From Caulobacter segnis ATCC 21756 (GTDB taxonomy: Bacteria > Pseudomonadota > Alphaproteobacteria > Caulobacterales > Caulobacteraceae), in NCBI RefSeq assembly GCF_000092285.1, contig NC_014100.1, positions 1,736,001-1,800,000 of the forward strand: a stretch of 64,000 nt of DNA, in the 5' to 3' direction. This document shows, piece after piece, positions 57,325 through 64,000 of the stretch (its first letter is position 1; each line of letters opens with the position of its first letter). A program made the position numbers and the translations under genes. The notes under the pieces were generated by a model. That model made no database searches, was not told the origin of the DNA, and saw only the letters and a program-made list of their open reading frames with translations.

Positions 57325-58278
57325 ATGAGTTCGAACACCCTGGACCGCTCGCTGGTCCTGGACGCCGTTCGCGTGACCGAGGCCGCCGCCATCGCCTCCT
57401 GGACGATGCTTGGGCGTGGCGACGAGATGGCCGCCGACCAGGCCGCCGTCGACGCCATGCGCAACGCGCTCAACGAGCTGAACATCGACGGCGAGATCGT
57501 TATTGGCGAGGGCGAGCGTGACGAAGCGCCGATGCTCTACATTGGCGAGAAGGTCGGGACGGGGAAGGGGCCTCGGATCGACATCGCGCTGGACCCGCTG
57601 GAAGGCACGACCCTGGCCGCCAAGGCCCAGCCCAATGCGTTGACGGTGATGGCCTGGGCGCCGAAGGGCACGCTGCTGAACGCGCCCGACACTTATATGG
57701 ACAAGATCGCGTGCGGCCCCGGCCTGCCGCCGGGCGTCATCGATCTGGACCGTACGCCGGCCGAGAACGTCAAGGCGCTGGCCGAGGCCAAGGGCGTCCC
57801 GGCGACCGAGATCACGGTCTGCGTGCTGGACCGTCCCCGCCACGCCGAGATCATCGCGGGTCTTCGATCAGTCGGCGCGCGCGTCCACCTGATCACTGAC
57901 GGTGACGTCGCGGGCGTGATCAACACCACCGATCCTTCGACCGGCATCGACCTCTATCTCGGCTCGGGCGGCGCGCCTGAGGGCGTTCTGGCCTGCGCGG
58001 CTCTAAAGTGCGTCGGCGGCCAGTTCCAGGGTCGCCTGCTGTTTCGCAGCGCCGACGAGCGCGCCCGGGCGGCGCGTTGGGGCGTGACCGACCTCGACAA
58101 GAAGTACGATCTGCATGAGATCGTCCGCGATGAGGCGATCTTCGCCGCCACGGGCGTGACGCGCGGTGGGCTTGTGGATGGCGTCGTGTTTCGTGACGGC
58201 TGCGTCCACACCCACACCCTGGTGATGAACTCCTCGACGGGCACCGTCCGCGAGGTCCGCATGAAGCGGAAGGTTTGA
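57325..58278 (+). CDS. glpX: class II fructose-1,6-bisphosphatase
   Basis: A 317-residue Li-sensitive, GlpX-type FBPase for gluconeogenesis, which in some bacteria also acts on sedoheptulose bisphosphate. Motifs are IVIGEGERDEAPMLYIGEKVG, ALDPLEGTTLAAK and LITDGDVAGVI, all standard. It follows hom by 72 bases and precedes a class I FBPase gene by 61 bases. Having both classes adjacent is noted as a finding. Confidence 0.95.
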   Translation: MSSNTLDRSLVLDAVRVTEAAAIASWTMLGRGDEMAADQAAVDAMRNALNELNIDGEIVIGEGERDEAPMLYIGEKVGTGKGPRIDIALDPLEGTTLAAKAQPNALTVMAWAPKGTLLNAPDTYMDKIACGPGLPPGVIDLDRTPAENVKALAEAKGVPATEITVCVLDRPRHAEIIAGLRSVGARVHLITDGDVAGVINTTDPSTGIDLYLGSGGAPEGVLACAALKCVGGQFQGRLLFRSADERARAARWGVTDLDKKYDLHEIVRDEAIFAATGVTRGGLVDGVVFRDGCVHTHTLVMNSSTGTVREVRMKRKV

Positions 58279-58339
58279 AACCTTCCTGTCACGGTCGTCC
58301 GCTAGAGGCGGCCGCTCTGCTCTGGTTTAGAGGTTGCCC

Positions 58340-59317
58340 ATGACTACCTTTGTCGACTTGGCCGCATGGCTCGCGGCGGAGCCGGCGGACGCCGCCCTGA
58401 AGGACGTCGTCCAGAGCGTCGCCGCGACCTGCGCTCAGATCAGCGGCGTCGTGGCGTCGGGCGCTCTGTCCGGCAGCCTTGGCGCTGCGGGCAGCACGAA
58501 CGTTCAGGACGAGGAGCAGAAGAAGCTCGACGTCATCACCAACGACCTGCTCAGCGACGCCCTGAAGGCCTGCGGTCCGGTCGCGGGCCTAGCCTCGGAA
58601 GAGTTGGAGGAGGTCGAGCCGACCGGCCGCGTGGGCGGTTATCTGGTCACGTTCGATCCGCTGGACGGCTCAAGCAACATCGACGTGAATGTCTCGGTCG
58701 GCACGATCTTCTCGGTGCTGCCGGCGCCGACCGACCACGTTCCCGCCGAAGCCGATTTCCTGCAGCCTGGCCGCAACCAGGTCGCCGCCGGCTATGCCGT
58801 CTACGGCCCCCAGACGATGCTGGTCCTGACGCTTTCCGGCGGGGTCAACGCCTTCACGCTGAGCGCCGACGGCCAGTGGCTGCTGACCCATCCCGACCTG
58901 AGCATCAAGCCCGACACCGCCGAGTTCGCGATCAACATGTCGAACCAGCGCCATTGGGCCGACCCCGTGCGGCGCTACATCGACGGCTGCCTGCAGGGCA
59001 AGGAAGGCCCCCGGGCCAAGAACTTCAACATGCGCTGGATCGCCTCGATGGTGGCCGACGTCCATCGCATCATGATGCGCGGCGGGATCTTCATGTACCC
59101 GTGGGACGCTCGCGAGCCCGGCAAGCCTGGCAAGCTGCGCCTGATGTACGAGGCCAACCCGATGGGCCTCGTGGTCGAGCGGGCCGGCGGCAGGGCGACG
59201 GACGGCGCCGAGCGCATCCTCGACATCCAGCCCACCAAGCTGCACCAGCGCGTTCCCGTGGTCCTGGGCTCGGCCAACGAGGTCGAGGTCGTGCGCTCGG
59301 AGATGCAGCGCGGCTGA
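58340..59317 (+). CDS. fbp: class I fructose-1,6-bisphosphatase
   Basis: A 325-residue Mg-dependent FBPase hydrolysing fructose 1,6-bisphosphate. The ATG at 58340 follows AGAGG. Motifs are [36 protein letters not shown] (the metal site) and [21 protein letters not shown], the family signature. Gene order glpX-fbp puts both FBPase types under possible shared control. Length is typical of class I. Confidence 0.95.
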   Translation: MTTFVDLAAWLAAEPADAALKDVVQSVAATCAQISGVVASGALSGSLGAAGSTNVQDEEQKKLDVITNDLLSDALKACGPVAGLASEELEEVEPTGRVGGYLVTFDPLDGSSNIDVNVSVGTIFSVLPAPTDHVPAEADFLQPGRNQVAAGYAVYGPQTMLVLTLSGGVNAFTLSADGQWLLTHPDLSIKPDTAEFAINMSNQRHWADPVRRYIDGCLQGKEGPRAKNFNMRWIASMVADVHRIMMRGGIFMYPWDAREPGKPGKLRLMYEANPMGLVVERAGGRATDGAERILDIQPTKLHQRVPVVLGSANEVEVVRSEMQRG

Positions 59318-59348
59318 CCTGCGTCCGGGACTGTCATAGCGGTGTCGC

Positions 59349-61199
59349 ATGGAGCGAATCCGCATGACCGGATACTCTGACGCCATGGCCGCAGACGGTG
59401 TCTCCAATATCGCTCCTAGCGCCTTTCTCGGCGTCGAACACTCGCTTAGCGGCCGCGCGTGGCGCGAGCGGGCGGCTGATCCCTTGGTTGTGCGGGATAT
59501 TCAGCAGCGCCACGGCTTGATTGAGCCTCTGGCGCGGGCGCTGGCGGCGCGGGGCGTGTCGCTCGAGCAGTCCGAACACTATCTGCGTCCGACCCTGAGG
59601 GCGCTGTTTCCAGATCCGTCCAGCTTCACCGACATGGATCGCGCCGCCGAGATCCTGATCGACGCTCTGGCGCAGGGGAGACCGACCATGGTCTTCGCCG
59701 ACTATGACGTCGACGGCGCCACTAGCGCCGCCCAACTGGTGCGGTGGTTCCGCTACATGGGCGTCGAACTGCCGATCTACATTCCCGATCGGCTGACTGA
59801 GGGCTACGGGCCCAGCCCCGCGGCCTTCCGCAAGATCCGTGAGAGCGGGGCGGAGCTGGTCGTGACCTTGGATTGCGGCGCGGCCGCCTATGACGCCATC
59901 GCCAGCGCCGCGGAAATCGGCCTCGAGGTCGTGGTCATCGACCATCACCTGATGCGCGAGGACCCTCCCGCCGCCGCCGCTGTGGTCAATCCCAACCGCC
60001 CGGGCTGCCAGAGCGGGCAGGGGGTCTTGGCCGCGGCCGGCGTGACCTTCGTGCTGCTGGCGGCCCTCAATCGCGAGGCGCGCAAACGGGGTCTCTTCAC
60101 CGAGGACCGGCCGCAGCCTGATCCGCGTCAGTGGCTCGACCTTGTCGCCTTGGGCGAGGTCTGTGACGTGACCCAGCTGGTCGGCTTCAACCGGGCGCTG
60201 ACCGCCCTGGGCCTGCGGACCATGGGCGCCTGGGCTAATCCGGGCCTGAAGGCGCTGTTCGAGGTGGGGAAGGGCTCGGGGCCGCCGTCGGTGTTCCACG
60301 CCGGCTTCATCCTTGGGCCTCGCATCAATGCGGGTGGCCGAATCGGCCGTTCGGACCTCGGCGCGCGACTTCTGTCCACGGACGATCCGCTGGAGGCCCG
60401 CGCCTTGGCGGAGGAACTGGACGGCCTCAACACCGAGCGTAAGGCGGTTGAGGCGGCCGTGGTCGAGGAAGCCGCGGCCATGCTGGAACGTGGCAACCTC
60501 AATCCCGACGCGCCCGTGATCGTGGTCGCGGGCGAGGATTGGCACCCGGGCGTGATCGGCATCGTCGCCGGCCGCCTGCGCGAGCGCTATCGCAAGCCTG
60601 TCGTCGTCATCGGAATCGACCGCGCGGCGAATGTCGGCAAGGGCTCCGGGCGTTCTCAGCCCGGCGTGAACCTCGGGCGAGCGATCCAGGGGGCGTTCGA
60701 GGCGGGGCTTCTGATGGCCGGCGGCGGTCACGCCATGGCCGCGGGCCTGTCGATTCGTCCTGAAGCGATTCCCGAGTTCCGCGCCTTCCTCGAGCAACAC
60801 TTGGCCGGCGAGATGGAGGCGGTGGGCGCGGAGGCGGTCGAGATCGACGTCCTGCTGCAACCGCGCGCCGCCAGTCGCGCCCTGCACGACGACTTTCAGC
60901 GCCTTGCGCCCTTTGGGCCGGGCAATCCCGAGCCGATGTTCGCCATGACCCAGGTGCGACCCGACCGCGTCACGGCCTTGAAGGGCGGGCATGTGCGGCT
61001 CGACCTCGTCGGCCCGACCGGCGATCGGATCAAGGCTGTCAGCTGGCGCAGCGCCGAGACTCCGCTGGGGCGGAGGCTGCTCGCCGGAGGCGGCGCGCTC
61101 GACGTGGCTGGTCGACTCAAGCCTGACGACTACATGGGCCGCAACGGCGTGCAGTTCGAAATCGAGGACGCTCACGACCCACGGGCGCGTTACGCCTAG
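59349..61199 (+). CDS. recJ: single-stranded-DNA-specific exonuclease RecJ
   Basis: A 616-residue 5'-3' exonuclease of the DHH phosphoesterase family used in RecF-pathway recombination and mismatch repair. Motifs are VFADYDVDGATSAAQL, TLDCGAAAYDAI, VVIDHHL, NPNRPGC and the DHHA1 glycine run MAGGGHAMAAGLSI. The start at 59349 is open to question; a second ATG lies 15 bases on. It closes the glpX-fbp strand run, ahead of tRNA-Glu genes. Confidence 0.95.
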   Translation: MERIRMTGYSDAMAADGVSNIAPSAFLGVEHSLSGRAWRERAADPLVVRDIQQRHGLIEPLARALAARGVSLEQSEHYLRPTLRALFPDPSSFTDMDRAAEILIDALAQGRPTMVFADYDVDGATSAAQLVRWFRYMGVELPIYIPDRLTEGYGPSPAAFRKIRESGAELVVTLDCGAAAYDAIASAAEIGLEVVVIDHHLMREDPPAAAAVVNPNRPGCQSGQGVLAAAGVTFVLLAALNREARKRGLFTEDRPQPDPRQWLDLVALGEVCDVTQLVGFNRALTALGLRTMGAWANPGLKALFEVGKGSGPPSVFHAGFILGPRINAGGRIGRSDLGARLLSTDDPLEARALAEELDGLNTERKAVEAAVVEEAAAMLERGNLNPDAPVIVVAGEDWHPGVIGIVAGRLRERYRKPVVVIGIDRAANVGKGSGRSQPGVNLGRAIQGAFEAGLLMAGGGHAMAAGLSIRPEAIPEFRAFLEQHLAGEMEAVGAEAVEIDVLLQPRAASRALHDDFQRLAPFGPGNPEPMFAMTQVRPDRVTALKGGHVRLDLVGPTGDRIKAVSWRSAETPLGRRLLAGGGALDVAGRLKPDDYMGRNGVQFEIEDAHDPRARYA

Positions 61200-61284
61200 C
61201 CGCGCCATCAGCGGCCGAGCGCGGACGATCCATATCCGTTGCGGCGGAGGATGTGGGCGGACCGAAAAAATGATTTTCACCGGG

Positions 61285-61313
61285 TTGCGCGGCCCAAAAG
61301 GCGCGGCTATACA
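61285..61313 (+). promoter_or_regulatory. sigma-70-like promoter of tandem tRNA-Glu
   Basis: TTGCGC -35 (61285-61290), 17-base spacer and TATACA -10 (61308-61313), about 22 bases before the first tRNA. Confidence 0.6.
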
Positions 61314-61334
61314 CCCGCTTCCTCGCGGGGCCGT

Positions 61335-61409
61335 GGTCCCTTCGTCTATCGGTTAGGACGCCAGATTTTCAATCTGGAGAGAGGGGTTCGACTCCCCTAG
61401 GGACTGCCA
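61335..61409 (+). tRNA. tRNA-Glu (TTC anticodon), copy 1
   Basis: 75 bases including CCA. The acceptor GGTCCCT pairs with AGGGACT (first pair G-U), the anticodon stem CCAGA/TCTGG carries loop TTTTCAA (anticodon TTC), and the T-arm is AGGGG-TTCGACT-CCCCT. Confidence 0.95.
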
Positions 61410-61455
61410 CCCGCGAGGCCATATTACGACGATGTTCCGCCGATGGCGGCGACGT

Positions 61456-61530
61456 GGTCCCTTCGTCTATCGGTTAGGACGCCAGATTTTCAATCTGGAG
61501 AGAGGGGTTCGACTCCCCTAGGGACTGCCA
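61456..61530 (+). tRNA. tRNA-Glu (TTC anticodon), copy 2
   Basis: Identical in sequence to copy 1, offset by 121 bases, with a short GC-rich spacer between. Both probably come from one transcript driven by the promoter at 61285-61313. Confidence 0.95.
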
Positions 61531-61639
61531 TCTTCGGCTGTATTTCAGAGTGTTTCCGGATTGTGTCTGCGGCGAAATGTCGCGGATGACGCTTGCGTGG
61601 CCGTTTGACGTGATTTCGTCATTGACGGTTCTCCTTACG

Positions 61640-61656
61640 CGAGAACACTGTTCTCG
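61640..61656. promoter_or_regulatory. palindromic candidate operator upstream of the cold-shock gene
   Basis: A perfect palindrome CGAGAAC-ACT-GTTCTCG (61640-61656) lies 44 bases before the double cold-shock gene. In Caulobacter, stationary-phase cspD is known to be controlled by a response regulator (SpdR). Whether this is that site is not established here. Confidence 0.5.
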
Positions 61657-61700
61657 TGTGCTCGCTCCGATGGGCTGATCAGGCGAGCCAGAGGGGTGGG

Positions 61701-62294
61701 ATGTCTGGTTACAATTTTGAGGACGCTGCGGCGCACGAAGAGTTCGTACGCATCAGTGGTAGGGTGAAGTGGTTCGACGCCGGTAAAGGCTATGGGTTCA
61801 TCATACCCGATGATCCCGGCCAGACTGGGCTGAAGGACGTGCTTCTGCATGTGACCTCATTGCGCAATTGCGGTCGCGAAACCGCCATGGAAGGCGCTGT
61901 GATCGTCTGTGACGTGGTCCGAAGGCCGAAGGGCTGGCAGGTCAGCGAGGTCGTCAATCTCGACGAAAGCTCCGCGCCGGCGCCGATCGAACGGCAGAGG
62001 CGGACCTTCGCGGATGGCCCGCCTCGTCGGGATGGCCTTCGTGGCGACAGCCATGGCCGAAACACGCTGGTTCCCGAGGGGCCGGCCGAGCGCGCCAAGG
62101 TGAAATGGTTCAACCGCACCAAAGGCTATGGCTTTGTGGTTCGCGACGCCGAGCCTGGCGACATCTTCGTCCATATCGAAACGCTCCGGCGCGGCGGTCT
62201 TGAAGACCTTCAACCCGGCGACGATGTGCTGGTCCGGTTCGCCCGAGGGCCGAAGGGCTTGGTGGTCGCCGAGATTACGGCGGGCGACGCCTGA
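61701..62294 (+). CDS. cspD: cold shock protein with two CSD domains (CspD-like)
   Basis: A 197-residue protein with two cold-shock domains. The first ([19 protein letters not shown], about 23-90) and second ([19 protein letters not shown], about 135-195) both carry RNP1-like KGYGF(I/V) motifs. The central linker is basic and Pro-rich. Two-domain Csps in Caulobacter (CspC, CspD) act in stationary phase rather than cold shock. The ATG at 61701 follows GAGGGG. The symbol follows the chromosomal neighbourhood from memory and could be cspC. Confidence 0.85.
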   Translation: MSGYNFEDAAAHEEFVRISGRVKWFDAGKGYGFIIPDDPGQTGLKDVLLHVTSLRNCGRETAMEGAVIVCDVVRRPKGWQVSEVVNLDESSAPAPIERQRRTFADGPPRRDGLRGDSHGRNTLVPEGPAERAKVKWFNRTKGYGFVVRDAEPGDIFVHIETLRRGGLEDLQPGDDVLVRFARGPKGLVVAEITAGDA

Positions 62295-62355
62295 CTTCCG
62301 TCTCTTTGTTCCGGAAGCTAATCTTCGCGTGATTGGCTTTCGGACGAGGTGACGC

Positions 62356-62829
62356 GTGACGGATCGCACTATCGACAGGCGCGCGATAATCGCCCTGGCA
62401 GGCGGTGTATGGGCGCTTGGCGCGGGCGTATCGTCGGCGGCCGAAGCGCGGCTTGAGGCGGTTGAGGTCATCACCAGCCGAGGGCGCGCTCGGTTTCAGG
62501 TGGAGATCGCGGTCACTCAGGCCGAGCAGGCGAAGGGGCTGATGTTCCGCAAGTCGCTCGCGCCCGATCGGGGCATGCTCTTCACCTACAAGCGACCGCA
62601 GCCGGCCGCCTACTGGATGAAGAACACGCTGATCCCGCTGGACATCATCTACATCCAGCCGGATGGGCGGATTCTCTCGATCGTTCGGAACGCGCGCCCA
62701 CACGATGAGACGCCGCTGCCGTCCGGCGGCCTTGTCCTCGGCGTCCTCGAAATCGCTGGCGGACGCGCCGCGCAGCTCGGGATTCTGCCGGGCGATCGGG
62801 TGTTACACAGGATCTTCCCGAAAGGATGA
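62356..62829 (+). CDS. DUF192 family exported protein
   Basis: A 157-residue protein beginning at GTG 62356, with an N-terminal Arg pair and signal (RRAIIALAGGVWALGAGVSSAA). The DUF192 domain shows FQVEIAVTQAEQAKGLMFRKSL, GMLFTY, AAYWMKNTLIPLDIIYI and LPSGGLVLGVLEIAGGRAAQLGI, all conserved. DUF192 is a small beta fold; its function is unknown. tRNA-Pro follows after 59 bases. Confidence 0.88.
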   Translation: MTDRTIDRRAIIALAGGVWALGAGVSSAAEARLEAVEVITSRGRARFQVEIAVTQAEQAKGLMFRKSLAPDRGMLFTYKRPQPAAYWMKNTLIPLDIIYIQPDGRILSIVRNARPHDETPLPSGGLVLGVLEIAGGRAAQLGILPGDRVLHRIFPKG

Positions 62830-62888
62830 CGCTCGGGTCCGTTGATCCGCGCGTCGAACCCCTGTAGAGCAGCCGCCTGCCGATGTTT

Positions 62889-62965
62889 CGGAGCGTAGCG
62901 CAGCCTGGTAGCGCATCTGTTTTGGGAGCAGAGGGTCGCAGGTTCAAATCCTGCCGCTCCGACCA
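62889..62965 (+). tRNA. tRNA-Pro (TGG anticodon)
   Basis: 77 bases with encoded CCA. The acceptor CGGAGCG pairs with CGCTCCG, the anticodon stem TCTGT/GCAGA has loop TTTGGGA (anticodon TGG), and the T-arm is GCAGG-TTCAAAT-CCTGC. The body is nearly the same as tRNA-Pro(GGG). Confidence 0.95.
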
Positions 62966-62991
62966 TCGGTAAGGTACTTTGGGAGAGGTCC

Positions 62992-63297
62992 ATGCTGGCC
63001 CGCATCTATCGCCCCGCCAAGAACGCCATGCAGTCCGGCAAGGCCAAGACCAAGGACTGGGTGCTGGAGTTCGAGCCGGCCTCGGCCCGTAAGCCCGATC
63101 CGCTGATGGGCTGGACGCAGTCCAGCGACATGAATGGCCAGATCCGCCTGACGTTCGACACGCGCGACGAAGCCGTGGCCTACGCCCAGCGCCACGAGAT
63201 CGCATTCCAGTTGTTCGAGCCCAAGACCCCCAAGCGGATCATCAAGGCTTACGCCGACAACTTCGCGGCCAACCGCAAGCAGCCCTGGACCCACTAG
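62992..63297 (+). CDS. NADH-ubiquinone oxidoreductase NDUFS4-like accessory subunit
   Basis: A 101-residue protein matching the ETC complex I subunit family PF04800 (mitochondrial NDUFS4/18 kDa). Motifs are ARIYRPAKNAMQSGKAKTKDWVLEFEP, PLMGWTQSSDMNGQIRLTFDTRDEAVAYAQRH and a C-terminal NRKQPWTH, the standard alphaproteobacterial form. It lies between two tRNA genes and is probably monocistronic. Confidence 0.92.
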   Translation: MLARIYRPAKNAMQSGKAKTKDWVLEFEPASARKPDPLMGWTQSSDMNGQIRLTFDTRDEAVAYAQRHEIAFQLFEPKTPKRIIKAYADNFAANRKQPWTH

Positions 63298-63324
63298 GGT
63301 CCGCCAGGCTGGGCCGGCGAGCGC

Positions 63325-63401
63325 GCGCCCTTAGCTCAGTTGGATAGAGCATTCGCCTTCTAAGCGAACGGTCGCAGGTTCGAATCCTGCAGGGCGCGCC
63401 A
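63325..63401 (+). tRNA. tRNA-Arg (TCT anticodon)
   Basis: 77 bases with CCA. The acceptor GCGCCCT pairs with AGGGCGC, the anticodon stem TTCGC/GCGAA has loop CTTCTAA (anticodon TCT), and the T-arm is GCAGG-TTCGAAT-CCTGC. The sequence right after its 3' end becomes AT-richer. Confidence 0.95.
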
Positions 63402-63698
63402 CCGGCCTTTGGGGATAAAAGTCTTTTTAATACAAGGGCTTGTAAGTTTCCGCCGTTTGTGCGATTTGGCCTCAGCTTTGCTAAGTATCTGTAGTTGCTA
63501 GATTAAAGTGGTTCGAATCCTTCATGGTGAAATGCCGCCGAAGGCTTTGCGATGCGGTATCTTAATACCGGTCGGCGCGAACGGCTTGCCATTTTGTGAC
63601 TCCGGGTTCGCTTCAACAGGCTATGGGCAGCAAGGCAGTGATCGTGTGCCAAGACGCGCTAGCGTGCCAGCTCCCCCTAAGAGAAAGGGGTGTCGCGT
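63402..63698. other. AT-richer region after tRNA-Arg, no gene seen
   Basis: About 300 bases with base composition visibly lower in GC than the rest. It contains a 12-base GGTTCGAATCCT (63510-63521) identical to the tRNA-Arg T-arm, and a small hairpin CGGTAT-CTTA-ATACCG (63554-63569). An open frame through the stretch has no coding support. It may be the start of a tRNA-linked island. Confidence 0.4.
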
Positions 63699-63971
63699 CT
63701 AACGCTTGCGTCGACGCGGTAAAGGTTCGAGCTTGATGATAAAAGAATAAGCGTCATCATCGGTCCAGTAGAATTCATCAGGGCCTAAGAACGCCTTCTT
63801 CCAGACGTGTTCTTCGTGATTTCGCCGCCAACGGGAAAGCGCAAAAAGACTTTTGAAGCCCATTCGAGCTGAGAGCGAAGTCAACGTGATGCCGGGCTCG
63901 GAATACCAATCTTCAATCATCGCAAAGCGAGCACGGTTCAAGAGGCCCGAATAGCTCGTCGCTTCACTCAT
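63699..63971 (-). CDS. hypothetical protein, island-edge candidate
   Basis: A 90-residue product from the ATG at 63971 (a TTG start at 63974 is also open). I do not recognise it. It is rich in aromatic and charged residues (RFAMIEDWYSEPGITL, SLFALSRWRRNHEEHVWKKA, EFYWTDDDAYSFIIKLEPL). Codon use and local base composition are AT-shifted compared with the neighbouring core genes. The gene is supported by length, start and codon pattern only, and the window ends 29 bases beyond its start. Confidence 0.45.
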   Translation of the reverse strand: MSEATSYSGLLNRARFAMIEDWYSEPGITLTSLSARMGFKSLFALSRWRRNHEEHVWKKAFLGPDEFYWTDDDAYSFIIKLEPLPRRRKR

Positions 63972-64000
63972 CAAGTTTCGATGAAGTGTGCGCCGATTGA

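Noticed and set aside
63508..63702. 64-codon plus-strand frame after tRNA-Arg
   Set aside because: No ribosome site, odd composition and no recognisable domain.

Overview
The window reads as chromosomal core of an alphaproteobacterium of the genus Caulobacter or a very close relative. The signs are high GC with strong GC3 bias, the gene content and order (hemA, mucR, glyA, nrdR, ribH-nusB-thiL, hppA, a Cle-type response regulator, bamE, DUF177, plsX-fabH-ihfA), an ALA synthase (Shemin) route to heme, a class I PHA synthase and a double cold-shock-domain protein. This assignment comes from recognising genes and their order; no database search was run.

Layout. 1-9.7 kb: a frameshifted radical SAM gene cut by the window edge, a glycosyltransferase-like ORF, a lytic transglycosylase, a family-4-like uracil-DNA glycosylase lacking two iron-sulfur ligands, ETF-ubiquinone oxidoreductase, a TPR lipoprotein, ispE, a Tat-type cyclophilin and an Amj-type lipid II flippase. 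9.8-18.5 kb: glnK-amtB, a DUF486 membrane protein, a fasciclin protein, glyQS, a diheme cytochrome c lipoprotein and a PF10118 hydrolase. 18.5-24.8 kb: TetR, Nudix, serine hydrolase, AraC, hemB, a flavin monooxygenase and DUF2147. 25-29.7 kb: a valine catabolic run (isobutyryl-CoA dehydrogenase, 3-hydroxyisobutyryl-CoA hydrolase, mmsB) interleaved with a histidine phosphatase and a lipoprotein-type methyltransferase. 29.8-44.2 kb: hemA, mucR, glyA, nrdR, ribH-nusB-thiL, hppA, the Cle-like regulator, bamE, a cytochrome bc1 chaperone, DUF177, plsX-fabH, ihfA and a MerR regulator. 44.3-50 kb: tRNA-Pro, small membrane proteins, a frameshifted COX15, two secreted phosphatases flanking a repeat and an unexplained hairpin-rich spacer. 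50-61.2 kb: rplM-rpsI, argC, phaC, a class I aminotransferase with hom, glpX-fbp and recJ. 61.3-64 kb: five tRNA-related features (tandem tRNA-Glu, tRNA-Pro, tRNA-Arg), the double cold-shock protein, DUF192 and an NDUFS4-like complex I subunit. The window ends in an AT-richer stretch that may be the edge of a tRNA-linked island.

Functional links: heme synthesis and respiration recur (hemA, hemB, COX15, cytochrome c, bc1 chaperone, complex I subunit, ETF-QO). Branched-chain acid oxidation can feed electrons through ETF-QO. Two phosphatases suggest phosphate scavenging, and glnK-amtB handles ammonium uptake. Two genes carry single-site frameshifts inside G runs, which could be sequencing errors or true lesions. 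No CRISPR array, transposase, prophage or recognisable defence system is visible. The least explained sequence is 47905-48448 and the right edge after 63401.
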